From positions 992,001-1,056,000 of the forward strand of contig CAVSNH010000013.1 in the NCBI GenBank assembly GCA_963729275.1: a stretch of 64,000 nucleotides of DNA. Direction: 5' to 3'. Position numbers and translations under genes: made by a program. Below the pieces are notes generated by a model, which made no database searches, was not told the DNA's origin, and saw only the letters and a list, made by a program, of their open reading frames with translations. Origin of the DNA: CAVSNH01 sp963729275. Lineage in GTDB: Bacteria; Actinomycetota; Acidimicrobiia; Acidimicrobiales; RAAP-2. Of this stretch, positions 17,406 to 25,748 are shown one piece after another (the first letter of the stretch is position 1; each line of letters begins with the position of its first letter).

Positions 17406-17442
17406 TCCCACGAGGACCAGCGCCAAAGGCGTCCTAGTGGGA
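17406..17442 (+). terminator. hairpin after the SPFH operon
   Basis: The outer stem TCCCACGAGGA pairs with TCCTAGTGGGA (one mismatch), enclosing a further CGCC-AAA-GGCG hairpin. A smaller stem TGCCTCA/TGAGGCA lies just upstream at 17377-17401. No T-run follows, which is common for terminators in this phylum. Confidence 0.5.
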
Positions 17443-17569
17443 AGACTCCCTACGAACCGGTTCGAGCTCGAGTTGTGACAGCGTGGCTTCGAAAGGAAGA
17501 CCCCGTCTCTGGCGCGGTCGGTCCTGGCCGACTGACACCGGATTCGCTCGAGGAACTACCTTCGGGTCC

Positions 17570-18052
17570 ATGGACGAACGGATTGCGGTGCTCGTCGATC
17601 GTGTGGAGATCGATGACCTTCTGATTCGCTATGCCTCGGCCATCGACGGGCGCAACTGGGCTCTGTTGGACTCGGTCTTCGCGCCCGATGCCCATCTCGA
17701 TTACCGCTCCGCCGGTGGGATCGCCGGCACCTTCACCGAGGTCCGCCAATGGCTGTCTGAGGTGCTCCCGATCTTCACTTGGACCCAGCACCTCGTCGTC
17801 AACCGCGTGATCGAGATCGACCCGAGTGGGACGACGGCTCGCTCTCGGTCCGTCTTTCAAAATCCAAACCAGCTACTGGTCGACAATGAGCCATGGCTGT
17901 TCACAGTCGGCGGTTGTTATCACGACAGGCTGCAGAAGTACCCGATTGGCTGGCGCATCTCGACCCGGGTCGAGGAGACCGTGTGGTGGGACCACCCGAT
18001 GCCCGGATTGCCGCCGGTGCCGTATCCGTTGCCCGACGACGCGAGGATGTGA
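17570..18052 (+). CDS. SnoaL-like (NTF2 fold) protein
   Basis: About 160 residues. The opening V-E-I-D-D-L-L-I-R-Y-A-S-A-I-D-G-R-N-W, followed by L-D-S-V-F-A-P-D-A-H-L-D-Y, is the signature of SnoaL_4-type proteins of the NTF2-like superfamily, small cone-shaped domains that act as cyclases, isomerases, dehydratases or ligand binders. The residues I-D...H at the pocket are kept. Its neighbour downstream is an LLM oxidoreductase starting 45 bases later on the same strand, suggesting a joint catabolic or biosynthetic role. The substrate is unknown. Confidence 0.8.
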   Translation: MDERIAVLVDRVEIDDLLIRYASAIDGRNWALLDSVFAPDAHLDYRSAGGIAGTFTEVRQWLSEVLPIFTWTQHLVVNRVIEIDPSGTTARSRSVFQNPNQLLVDNEPWLFTVGGCYHDRLQKYPIGWRISTRVEETVWWDHPMPGLPPVPYPLPDDARM

Positions 18053-18096
18053 CCGGATCATTCCCCGCCATCCGTCCCGATCAAGGAGGGTCATGA

Positions 18097-18999
18097 GTGG
18101 GCAGGTCCCGGCACGCGGCGGCCGCTCCTGGCCACCTCGACGAGCTTGGCTACCGTGATCGGGTGCCGCTGCGACATGGGGTGTACCTCCCGCCTTTCAA
18201 CGAACTGTCCGATCCGCACGTCCTGATAGCGCTGGCCGAGCTCTCCGAACAGCGCAGCTGGGACGGCTTCTTTCTCTGGGACCACGTTCTGCGGCGTCCG
18301 GAGGAGGCGCCAACGGTGGCCGACGCGTGGATCAGCCTTGCCGGTGTGGCGTGCGCCACCGAGCGCCTGCGCCTCGGAGCGATGGTCACTCCCCTGGTCC
18401 GTCGACGGCCACAGGTATTCGTTCGACAGGCGGTCACCCTCGACCACTTGTCGTCCGGGCGCCTCGTGCTCGGCCTGGGCCTCGGCGTCGACTCGACAGG
18501 GGAGCTCAGCCGCTTCGGTGAGCTCGTCGACCCCGTCCTGCGTGGGGACCTGTTCGACGAGGGCGCAGAACTGGTGGTGCAGTTGATGTCGGGACAGGAG
18601 GTGATGCACCGGGGCCGGTACTTCACGTCCGACGGTGTCCGCTTCCTGCCCCGTCCCGTCCAGAAACCTCGGGTTCCCGTGTGGTGCGCCGCCGTGGGCC
18701 GAGTGGGCCGGACCGACGGCCGTGCCGGACCTTCGGCGCGGCCGGTACGGCGCGCCGCCAAGTACGACGGCCTATTTCTCATCGAAGCCGGACCGAAGGA
18801 GCTCGAACGCTCCATGGCCATCGTCTCGGCGGAGAGGGGAGGTGCCGTCAACGGTTTCGACGTTGCCGTCCTGGCCGAACCGACCCTGCCTCTCGAGGAG
18901 GCGGCAGCGCTCGGCGCCACCTGGAGAATGCTCAGTGTCGACCCCGGAATGCCCCTTGCCGAGGTGCGGGCTCGCATCGCGGACGGCCCGCCAGTCTGA
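18097..18999 (+). CDS. LLM-class (probably F420-dependent) oxidoreductase
   Basis: About 300 residues with the luciferase-like monooxygenase TIM barrel: G-V-Y-L-P-P-F near the start, W-D-G-F-F-L-W-D-H-V near residue 52, L-G-A-M-V-T-P-L, R-P-Q-V-F-V-R-Q-A-V-T-L-D-H-L-S-S-G-R, and G-L-G-L-G-V-D. The W-D-H-V pattern is typical of F420-dependent members. GTG 18097 stands at ideal spacing from AAGGAGGG; an ATG at 18093, two bases from that site, is in another frame and gives only a 21-residue peptide. A start at GTG 18163 would remove a non-conserved N-terminus. The segment around residue 205-215 is unusually Arg/Gly-rich. Confidence 0.8.
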   Translation: MGRSRHAAAAPGHLDELGYRDRVPLRHGVYLPPFNELSDPHVLIALAELSEQRSWDGFFLWDHVLRRPEEAPTVADAWISLAGVACATERLRLGAMVTPLVRRRPQVFVRQAVTLDHLSSGRLVLGLGLGVDSTGELSRFGELVDPVLRGDLFDEGAELVVQLMSGQEVMHRGRYFTSDGVRFLPRPVQKPRVPVWCAAVGRVGRTDGRAGPSARPVRRAAKYDGLFLIEAGPKELERSMAIVSAERGGAVNGFDVAVLAEPTLPLEEAAALGATWRMLSVDPGMPLAEVRARIADGPPV

Positions 19000-19543
19000 G
19001 CAAGTTCCACCATGCCCGGGCCGCCCTGGCCTGGCGCGCCATCGACTCAAGTCAGCAGCTCAGACTGTCGATGGAGGGGAATGGACCGCCTACGGCGGCA
19101 CCCGATCTGCGTCATGACCTGCTTGGGGTTGGCTGCGAGCCTCTGGGGTGTCCTGGCCGCTGCGCTCACGTCGCCGGCGCGTGCAGCAAACAAACGGTTT
19201 GACCATCGTGGTCGATATGACGTGGCGCTCGTTCCGCCGATCACTGCGGTGAGCGGCGCCGCGAGGCGATCCCGCCTCTCGCACTCGCCCAACGTCACTC
19301 GCCAGGGCCGCACCCGCACCCCGAAGGAGCCGTCTCTGACGCTCTGATCTTCGATGGTGGCTCGTCGATCGGCCTCCCGCAGTCGGAGAAGGACCCGACG
19401 TGGTCCCCCAATCTCGGGCAAGGGTGGATCCCTCTTTCGGCGCCTCCGGTCTTGATCATCGTGTCTCCATCCTTCAGGCGGTGGGCCGTCGCGGGCTCCG
19501 GACCACGTCCAAGGTGGCCAGCACGTCTGGGTCGACGATTCAC
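19000..19543. other. long intergenic region, no convincing gene
   Basis: The best candidate is a frame at 19081-19347 with GGAGGGG one base before its ATG and a signal-peptide-like N-terminus (C-V-M-T-C-L-G-L-A-A-S-L-W-G), but the remainder looks random, so it may be a gene remnant. The region also holds two short perfect palindromes, CAAACGGTTTG (19191-19201) and GACCA-TCG-TGGTC (19201-19213), possibly operators. I see no RNA gene. Confidence 0.4.
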
Positions 19544-19610
19544 TTGCTCGGGTGGGGCATTTACTTATATAATCTTCATTGTTATGGTTATACAATCGCC
19601 TGGGCGATTG
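19544..19610 (+). promoter_or_regulatory. promoter and operator-like repeats of the exporter gene
   Basis: TTGCTC (19544-19549), an 18-bp spacer, and a consensus TATAAT (19568-19573) form a sigma-70-type promoter. The predicted start of transcription lies only a few bases before ATG 19584, so the mRNA would be nearly leaderless. Two inverted repeats overlap the start: ATTGT...ACAAT (19578-19596) and CAATCGCC-TG-GGCGATTG (19593-19610). The MarR protein encoded downstream is the obvious candidate to bind them. Confidence 0.6.
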
Positions 19611-21056
19611 GGCGTCGCTCCGAGCGAGTTGAGCCGCCCGCGACGCATCGGAGTCCTGCTCATCTGCTCGATGAGCCTGCTCATCGTCGGGCTCGATGTG
19701 ACGATCGTGAACGTGGCCCTGCCCTCGATCGGGCGGGACTTCCACGCTTCCGTGTCGGGTCTCCAGTGGACGGTCGATGCCTACACCCTGGTGTTGGCCA
19801 GTCTCCTCATGCTTTCGGGCTCGACTGCCGACCGGCTCGGGCGCAAACGCACCTTCGTGGTCGGTCTGCTCGTCTTCTCGGGTGGCTCGCTCCTCTGCAG
19901 CCTGGCCCCGGATCTCACCCTGCTCGTCGTGTTCCGGATGGTGCAGGCGATCGGCGGGTCGATGCTCAACCCGGTGGCAATGTCCATCATCACCAACACC
20001 TTCACGGATGCGAGGGAACGGGCTCAGGCGGTCGGTGTATGGGCGGCAGTGGTCGGGATCAGCATGGCGCTCGGCCCACTCATCGGCGGCCTTCTGGTCG
20101 GGTCGGTTGGATGGCGTTCGATCTTCTGGATCAATCTGCCTGTCGGGTTGACTGCCATCGTCCTCACCCTTCGATACATTCCGGAATCGCGAGCTCCGAA
20201 GGCTCGGCGCGTCGATATCGTTGGACAGGGTCTGGTGATTGTGCTCCTGGCTTCATTGACCTACGGGATCATCGAAGCGCCCGCCCGGGGGTGGGGGGCG
20301 CCGGTCATCGTCGCTGCCTTCGCGCTGGCGATCGGCTCCCTCGTCAGTCTCATCACCTGGGAAGGTCGGCGGGAGGAACCGCTCATAGACCTGCGCTTCT
20401 TCCGATCGGTGCCGTTCTCGGGTGCGGCCGTGATTGCCGTGGCAGCCTTTGCCACGCTGGGCGGCTTCCTCTTCCTCAACACGCTCTATCTGCAGGAGGT
20501 CCGGGGCTTCTCCCCCCTTAGAGCGGGCGTCTACACGCTTCCCATGGCAGCAATGACGATGTTGCTCCCAGCTATCTCGGGCCGGATCGTCGGTGCTCGT
20601 GGACCACGAATTCCGTTGCTCATCGCCGGTAGTGCGCTCACGGTGAGCTGCCTCATGCTCACCCGGATCGGGCCCAACACGTCGATCGCTTGGCTGTTCG
20701 CTTGCTACATGGTGTTCGGGATCGGCTTCGGGTTCGTCAACGCCCCGATCACGAATGCTGCCGTCTCTGGCATGCCCCGAGCACAAGCCGGTGTGGCTTC
20801 CGCCATCGCCTCAACCTCGCGTCAGGTTGGGGCGACACTCGGCGTTGCCGTTGTCGGTGCCCTGGTCGTCTCGTCGCTTGGAGTGACCACCCACATCAGC
20901 TCGGCTTCCGCCTTCCACGCCGGCTGGTGGGTCCTGGCCGAGTGCGGGGTACTCGTGCTCGTGCTCGGTGAGGTGGTGTCGACCGGTTGGGCCAACCGAA
21001 CGGCCGTGCAGACTGCCCACGACTTGAACCCCGAGTTCCTCGAGAGGCGCGCCTGA
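19584..21056 (+). CDS. DHA2 family MFS drug/proton antiporter
   Basis: About 490 residues with some 14 predicted membrane helices, the DHA2 layout. Motifs are L-D-V-T-I-V-N-V-A-L-P-S-I at helix 1 (DHA2 signature), Q-W-T-V-D-A-Y-T-L, and motif A G-S-T-A-D-R-L-G-R-K-R-T. Motif C-like G-P-L-I-G-G follows. Family members export drugs, dyes or metabolites using the proton gradient. The start at 19584 fits both the predicted promoter and the usual cytoplasmic N-terminus. TGATG overlap links its stop to the MarR start, so exporter and regulator form one operon. Confidence 0.88.
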   Translation: MVIQSPGRLGVAPSELSRPRRIGVLLICSMSLLIVGLDVTIVNVALPSIGRDFHASVSGLQWTVDAYTLVLASLLMLSGSTADRLGRKRTFVVGLLVFSGGSLLCSLAPDLTLLVVFRMVQAIGGSMLNPVAMSIITNTFTDARERAQAVGVWAAVVGISMALGPLIGGLLVGSVGWRSIFWINLPVGLTAIVLTLRYIPESRAPKARRVDIVGQGLVIVLLASLTYGIIEAPARGWGAPVIVAAFALAIGSLVSLITWEGRREEPLIDLRFFRSVPFSGAAVIAVAAFATLGGFLFLNTLYLQEVRGFSPLRAGVYTLPMAAMTMLLPAISGRIVGARGPRIPLLIAGSALTVSCLMLTRIGPNTSIAWLFACYMVFGIGFGFVNAPITNAAVSGMPRAQAGVASAIASTSRQVGATLGVAVVGALVVSSLGVTTHISSASAFHAGWWVLAECGVLVLVLGEVVSTGWANRTAVQTAHDLNPEFLERRA

Positions 21057-21535
21057 TGGGGAAATCGAAGGCGGCACGGGTAGCGAAGGGCCCGGCGCCG
21101 AATCCGGCCGGCGACTCCGCCCGCCGGGCCTGGTCCGCCATGTGCGACCTCGTGCTCGACAACGAGCGGCGTCGAGAGGTCAGTGACGCCGTCGACCTGA
21201 CCTTTGGGCGAATCCGGGCACTCCGTCGGATCGCCCGCACGCCGATGACAATGGGTGAGCTCGCCGGCAAACTCGGGATCGACGCTCCCTACGCCACACT
21301 TGTCGTCGACGAGCTGGAACGCCAGGGCCTCGTCGAACGCCGCCCGCACCCCTCGGACCGCAGGGCCAAGCTGGTGACGACGACGACGCGGGGTGCCTCC
21401 GTCGCCCTCGAAGCCGAGGAAATCATGAACCGGCCTCCGGTAGGCCTGACGAGCCTGTCCGGTTCTGAGCTGGAGTCGCTTGCGACGATCCTCGAGCACG
21501 CCCGAGCCGAGGCAAACATCGATCCGCGAACCTGA
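21056..21535 (+). CDS. MarR family transcriptional regulator
   Basis: A 159-residue winged helix protein: R-I-A-R-T-P-M-T-M-G-E-L-A-G-K-L-G-I (helix-turn-helix part 1), A-P-Y-A-T-L-V-V-D-E-L-E-R-Q-G-L-V-E-R (recognition helix and wing start), and H-P-S-D-R-R-A-K-L-V (the D-x-R wing motif of MarR). The first 35 residues are a basic, proline-containing extension. Its ATG shares one base with the exporter's stop. It most likely represses the exporter operon and is released by a ligand, perhaps an exported compound. Confidence 0.85.
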   Translation: MGKSKAARVAKGPAPNPAGDSARRAWSAMCDLVLDNERRREVSDAVDLTFGRIRALRRIARTPMTMGELAGKLGIDAPYATLVVDELERQGLVERRPHPSDRRAKLVTTTTRGASVALEAEEIMNRPPVGLTSLSGSELESLATILEHARAEANIDPRT

Positions 21536-21792
21536 TCGGGCGGGACGTTTCGGGCTGAAGAGCTCCCCCGTCCGTCCTGAGGGACCAAGCCAGTCAGCGT
21601 GCTGGCGGATGCTCACTCTCCGTCCAAATGCGGCCTGACTGAGCTCGCGCTCGAACCGATGGGCAATCACGCGTAGTGCGACCTCGTGGCACACCGACGC
21701 CCGCCCAACCTCGGCTGGCTATTCCTCGTTCATGCTTTCGGTGACCGATTGCCGGTGCGCCTTGACACTCAGTGCCTTCGGCTTCGTCGTTC

Positions 21793-22257
21793 CTAGACCG
21801 TCAGGTATTGAGGCTGATCGTCTTTCATCTCCAGGCGCTCATCGGCATTCCGTAAGCGGGCGCCGACGCCTTGCAACACCTTGTAGGCAACTGACGGATA
21901 CTCCTTGCAGACGGTCCGGAACTCATTGATCGTGAGGACCAGCAGTCGCATTTCCGTCTCGGCGACGACCGACGCAGTTCGGGACTTGCCGTCGAGAAGC
22001 GCCAACTCTCCGAAGAAGTCGGTCGGCGCAAGGGTGGTCAGAAGCCGTCCGTTCCGCGTCGCTTGGGCCGAACCCTCGACAATGATGAAGAATTCCTGCC
22101 CCACGTCGCCTTGTTTCGCCAGGACCGTTCCCGCCGGCACGATGAGCTCCGTGGTGAGTGACGACAGCCGTCGCAGCTCATCCTTGCTACAGGCAGCGAA
22201 AATCTCTACGCCCTTGAACAGCGAGACTCGATCATCATTGCGAAGTCGGATTGGCAT
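21793..22257 (-). CDS. cyclic nucleotide-binding domain protein
   Basis: A 154-residue protein consisting almost only of a cyclic-nucleotide-binding domain: F-A-A-C-S-K-D-E-L-R-R-L, V-P-A-G-T-V-L-A-K-Q-G-D-V-G-Q-E-F-F-I-I-V-E-G, and the phosphate-binding cassette F-F-G-E-L-A-L-L-D-G-K-S-R-T-A-S-V, which keeps Glu and Arg for ligand contact. There is no DNA-binding domain, so it is a sensor or adaptor rather than a Crp-type regulator. A partner cyclase may be the one at 15293. ATG 22257 fits family N-termini; the frame stays open further upstream. Confidence 0.8.
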   Translation of the reverse strand: MPIRLRNDDRVSLFKGVEIFAACSKDELRRLSSLTTELIVPAGTVLAKQGDVGQEFFIIVEGSAQATRNGRLLTTLAPTDFFGELALLDGKSRTASVVAETEMRLLVLTINEFRTVCKEYPSVAYKVLQGVGARLRNADERLEMKDDQPQYLTV

Positions 22258-22648
22258 CTCCAGAACCGCCTCTCTGGCCGTTAATCGCCTGCAACGGACG
22301 CCGCCGATGGGCCGCCACTCCACATCATCTTCCGGGACCGACCAGAAATCAATCCTCAGCAATTGGGCCGACCAGCCGCGAGCGACTCGCATCGCATTTA
22401 CCTGCGGAACTCCGCCCCACAGGGCGACGTCCTCGTGCGCCTGGACCCCCATCCCGGCTCCTCGGCATGGGGCAGGCCGGACTCCGAAGGGATCTGCTGA
22501 TTCGGGCACAACTCCAATTGGGGAGTGGCCCCTCTGCCGCCCGGATGTGGGAGTTTCGATCGCCGAAGCCTGATCGCCGATGAGTAGCCTGAGGCCTGAC
22601 CTCACTGGACACCGAACACGAACAACCCATTCGGCGAAAGGCTCTTCC
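22258..22648. other. intergenic region between divergent genes
   Basis: The region separates the cyclic-nucleotide-binding gene (leftward) from the universal stress gene (rightward). The leftward frame stays open through it, with weakly protein-like stretches such as W-S-V-P-E-D-D-V-E-W-R-P, so the upstream gene could start earlier. I see no RNA gene, terminator or strong palindrome. Confidence 0.4.
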
Positions 22649-23092
22649 ATGTTTTCTACCATCGTGGTTGGGACCGACGGCTCAGAGACCGCCAACGAGG
22701 CGGTAGCCGTGGCCAAATACTTGGCTCGCCGGGACGGCGCCGTCGTGCACCTCGTCCACGTCATCAAGGCGTCACCCTCCGGTGCGCCCGTCTCGCAGGT
22801 TGGCTCATCCGTTGCGGTGAGAGGCGATGACGCAATGACCCGGGAGGTCCGAGACGCGGCAGACGCCATCCTCGAAGAGGCCGGCGCCGGCGATGGAGAC
22901 CTGAACATCAAGACCCATATCGTCGCCGGCTCACCGGCCGACGCGCTGATCGAGATGGCAGACAGAGTCGGCGCCGATCTGATCGTGGTCGGTTCGAAGG
23001 GAATGAAGGGACCCCACCGACTCATCGGCTCAGTTCCAAACTCAATCGCCCACGGGGCCAACTGCAATGTTCTCATTGCCAAGACGACCTGA
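22649..23092 (+). CDS. universal stress protein (UspA family)
   Basis: A 147-residue protein with the UspA Rossmann-like fold. F-S-T-I-V-V-G-T-D-G-S-E-T-A opens the first strand and loop. The ATP-binding motif G-S-K-G-M-K-G-P...G-S-V-P-N-S-I (G-2x-G-9x-G-S/N type) lies near the C-terminus, followed by C-N-V-L-I-A. The single-domain, ATP-binding form responds to starvation or hypoxia in actinobacteria. The start at 22649 fits the family; an upstream in-frame start adds an unrelated stretch. An SthA-like flavoprotein follows after 39 bases, so the two may be co-transcribed. Confidence 0.88.
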   Translation: MFSTIVVGTDGSETANEAVAVAKYLARRDGAVVHLVHVIKASPSGAPVSQVGSSVAVRGDDAMTREVRDAADAILEEAGAGDGDLNIKTHIVAGSPADALIEMADRVGADLIVVGSKGMKGPHRLIGSVPNSIAHGANCNVLIAKTT

Positions 23093-23131
23093 GGTCATCG
23101 ACAAAGGCGTTACCCGTGCGGGCTCTCGGTA

Positions 23132-24538
23132 ATGGAAGAGCACTTCGACATGGTCGTTGTCGGTGGCGGGCCGGCCGGAGAAAAGGCAGCGGCCCAAGCT
23201 GCGTACTTTGACAAGCGCGTCGTGGTCGTCGAACGAGCCTCGGAGCTGGGTGGAGCAATGACTTCGAGCGCAGTGACGACAAAGGCCATGCGAGAAGCAG
23301 CCCTGTATCTGACCGGCTTTCGCCGACGCGACATCTATGGCGAGAGCATCGACCTTCACCCACAGGCCGTCATCGATCGACTTCGTTTTCGCGCGGTCGA
23401 TGTCGCCAAGATGCTGAACATTGCCGTACACGAAAACCTGCTTCGGCACGGCGTCGAATTGGTGACGGGTACGGCCGTCCTTGGTCCCGATCGTTGCGTC
23501 ATCGTCACCGAGGCTGCCAACCAAACGAGGAGGGTCCTGCGAGCGCCGGTCGTGCTGATCGCCACTGGATCCCGACCGTTCCATCCACCCGGGGTCCCAT
23601 TCAATGATCCCGATGTGCTGGATTCAGAAACAGCTCAGGATCTCGACCATCCGCTCGGCAGTCTGTTGGTCGTGGGAGGTGGTGCAGTGGCATGCGAGTA
23701 CGCGTCGATCTTCATGGCGCTGGGTGCTGACGTGACGCTGGTGGATAGAGGTGAACGGTTGCTGCCATTTCTCGACGCCGAGTGCTCTGCGGAGGTCGCA
23801 CGGTCCTTCCAGTCTTTCGGGATGACCATCCTGCACAAGGTCGGCGTGACCCATGTGACACGAGACCCAAGCGGATTGCGAATCGAGACGACTGAAGGCG
23901 CAGAGTTCCGACCGCAGAAGGTGATATTCGCTGCCGGCCGCATGGGCAATACCGAAGGACTTGACCTCCCTACTGCGGGTGTGGCCACTGATGAACGCGG
24001 ACGAATTGTCGTCGACAGCCATTTTCAGACCACCGCCGAGGGCATCTATGCCGCAGGGGACGTCATCGGCCCTCCGGCATTGGCGTCGGCCTCGATGGAG
24101 CAGGGTCGGGTTGCCGCGTGTTACGCACTCGAGATTCCTTTCAAGAAGACGGTCGACCCCCTCACGCCGTTCGGTGTCTATTCGATTCCCGAATGCGCGA
24201 TGGTGGGAACCACCGAGGAGGAAGCGATTTCACTGGGCATTCCCTATGTGGCTGGCACATCGCGATTTTCGTCCAATAGTCGAGCCGCGATCTCCGGCTT
24301 GACTGAAGGAATGCTCAAACTCGTTGTCGGCTCGGACGACCGACGCCTCCTCGGCGTCCACATCGTCGGTGAAGGAGCAACCGAACTTGTTCATCAAGGC
24401 CAAGCCGTCCTGCACTTCGGCGGAACCATCGACTATTTCATTCACGCCACGTTCGACGTGCCCACGCTGAGCGATGCCTACAAATACGCGGCCTACGACT
24501 GCCTGCAGCGTCTCCCTGCAATCGACGCTGCCACCTAA
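23132..24538 (+). CDS. sthA: SthA-like pyridine nucleotide-disulfide oxidoreductase
   Basis: A 468-residue flavoprotein with an FAD-binding start (V-V-V-G-G-G-P-A-G-E-K-A), an NAD(P)-binding G-G-G-A-V-A-C-E-Y-A near residue 180, a second FAD motif I-Y-A-A-G-D-V-I-G near residue 305, and a C-terminal dimerisation domain. Overall closest to soluble NAD(P) transhydrogenase. The redox motif (G-G-x-C-x-x-x-G-T-I-P-S-K in relatives) reads G-G-A-M-T-S-S-A-V-T-T-K with no Cys, so dithiol chemistry is impossible and the symbol is tentative. The C-terminus is inside the first unit of a 65-bp tandem duplication. Confidence 0.72.
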   Translation: MEEHFDMVVVGGGPAGEKAAAQAAYFDKRVVVVERASELGGAMTSSAVTTKAMREAALYLTGFRRRDIYGESIDLHPQAVIDRLRFRAVDVAKMLNIAVHENLLRHGVELVTGTAVLGPDRCVIVTEAANQTRRVLRAPVVLIATGSRPFHPPGVPFNDPDVLDSETAQDLDHPLGSLLVVGGGAVACEYASIFMALGADVTLVDRGERLLPFLDAECSAEVARSFQSFGMTILHKVGVTHVTRDPSGLRIETTEGAEFRPQKVIFAAGRMGNTEGLDLPTAGVATDERGRIVVDSHFQTTAEGIYAAGDVIGPPALASASMEQGRVAACYALEIPFKKTVDPLTPFGVYSIPECAMVGTTEEEAISLGIPYVAGTSRFSSNSRAAISGLTEGMLKLVVGSDDRRLLGVHIVGEGATELVHQGQAVLHFGGTIDYFIHATFDVPTLSDAYKYAAYDCLQRLPAIDAAT

Positions 24539-24651
24539 CTTTTGCTCACCAACTCAGGCAGAGGATCTGCGAGAGACGCCTAGCTGTCGACGCTGCCACC
24601 TAACTTTTGCTCACCAACTCAGGCAGAGGATCTGCGAGAGACGCCTAGCTG
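24522..24651. repeat. perfect 65-bp tandem duplication
   Basis: Two identical 65-bp units, 24522-24586 and 24587-24651. The first contains the last codons and stop of the sthA-like gene; the second repeats that end and 3' flank without a gene. It looks like a recent duplication. With only two units and no spacer it is not a CRISPR array. Confidence 0.9.
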
Positions 24652-24789
24652 ACGACAGCGCCCCCATGGCGCAGTCCTCCGTTCCCCCGCCGGCCCAGTG
24701 GAGATGAAACCGCGAGTCGGCGCGTTATTCGGGATGGCGATTGCCCTTCGATCCCCCCTACGGATCGCCTCGACGGTTACCCTTTTCCC

Positions 24790-25404
24790 ATGTCCGTTCC
24801 GCTACGCGACACCGCTCTCTTCTTCGACCTGGAGAACCTGCTGCATGGCTACAACGACGGATTGTCCACGCGTGTCCGAATGGTTTCCGTTCCAAGGATC
24901 GTGACTCTGATCAAAGAGGAAACACAGGAGACCGGATTGACGCACGAGTACGCGGTGAAGCGTGCGTACGCCAATTGGACGATGTCTCAATTGGGCCGCC
25001 TCCGACGCGATCTTGTCGACGAGGGAATCGAACCCCGCCAGACGTTCGCCTTCGGTGAGGGCGGCAAAGCCAACGCCGCCGACGTCGAACTCGTCATCGA
25101 CGCTCTCGAGATTGCATACACCCTGCCGGCCGTCACAACGTTCGTGGTCGTATCAGGGGACGGCGGATTCGGAACTCTCGTCCGGAAGCTGCACGAATTC
25201 GGGAAAGCCGTCGTCGTCTGCGCCGACAAGCAGAAGACCTCCAAGAGCCTGCGGGCCGTCGCCGACTGCTTCGTGGATCTCGATCCCGTCGAGTCTGAGC
25301 GTCCGGAGAGCACTCCTCGGCCCCACTCAACGCCTCGGCGGAAGTCGAAACCGTCGACGAACGGGTCGGCACCGAAGGAGCCCGCCAGCGCATCAAGCAC
25401 ATAA
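24790..25404 (+). CDS. NYN domain (LabA/PIN-like) putative RNase
   Basis: A 204-residue protein. A-L-F-F-D-L-E-N-L near residue 10 provides the first catalytic Asp and the Asn of NYN domains. N-A-A-D-V-E-L-V-I-D-A-L near residue 98 gives the second acidic group, and V-V-S-G-D-G-G-F near residue 120 the third (S-G-D-x-D/G-F). This acidic triad is typical of metal-dependent NYN RNases. The last 40 residues are a basic, Ser/Pro-rich disordered tail. The substrate is unknown; it lies just outside the left end of the integrated element. Confidence 0.82.
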   Translation: MSVPLRDTALFFDLENLLHGYNDGLSTRVRMVSVPRIVTLIKEETQETGLTHEYAVKRAYANWTMSQLGRLRRDLVDEGIEPRQTFAFGEGGKANAADVELVIDALEIAYTLPAVTTFVVVSGDGGFGTLVRKLHEFGKAVVVCADKQKTSKSLRAVADCFVDLDPVESERPESTPRPHSTPRRKSKPSTNGSAPKEPASASST

Positions 25405-25466
25405 CACGGCTTGCTCGGCGGCCGCATTGTCATAAGCGCTGTCCACTAAACGGGGTCAAGGCCAGT

Positions 25467-25511
25467 TTGCGCGCTCGGAGGGATTCGAACCCCCAACCTT
25501 CTGATCCGTAG
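25467..25511. repeat. left attachment site (detached tRNA-Arg 3' end)
   Basis: These 45 bases are identical to 31051-31095. They include the acceptor 3' strand, T arm and anticodon-arm 3' half of tRNA-Arg and end in the anticodon loop at CCGTAG. The flanking bases differ at both ends, so this is the exact extent of the shared core. The 237 bases between it and the HNH stop hold no convincing gene. Confidence 0.9.
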
Positions 25512-25748
25512 GGACCTGCATACCGTCTTTCTGGTGCGTTCCCGTAACGTTCTCCCAGGTCAAGAGCAGGATCGCAATCCATGAAGTCCAGCGAATTGGC
25601 ACCTGTTTTCTCGCATAGAGGGCCATTTGGAGTGCCAAAGATCTCCTCTGAGTTCCGGCGCCAAACTATAAATCGCCGGCCGTCTCGATTGCGGCGCCGG
25701 CCCGCTGCGCACCGCCCGGCGACTCTCACAGGACCCCGATCGCCGCTC

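Noticed and set aside
18093..18158. 21-residue leader peptide before the LLM gene
   Set aside because: The ATG is only two bases from the ribosome binding site and the peptide shows no attenuator-like codons.
19081..19347. Possible secreted peptide with a strong ribosome binding site
   Set aside because: Only the signal-like start is convincing; the remaining residues look random. It is described under the intergenic entry rather than called a gene.
24522..24651. CRISPR array
   Set aside because: Only two directly abutting 65-bp units and no spacers; one unit contains a gene end.
25512..25748. Extra gene inside the left end of the element
   Set aside because: No frame in this 237-base gap has coding character; it is treated as the element's left flank.
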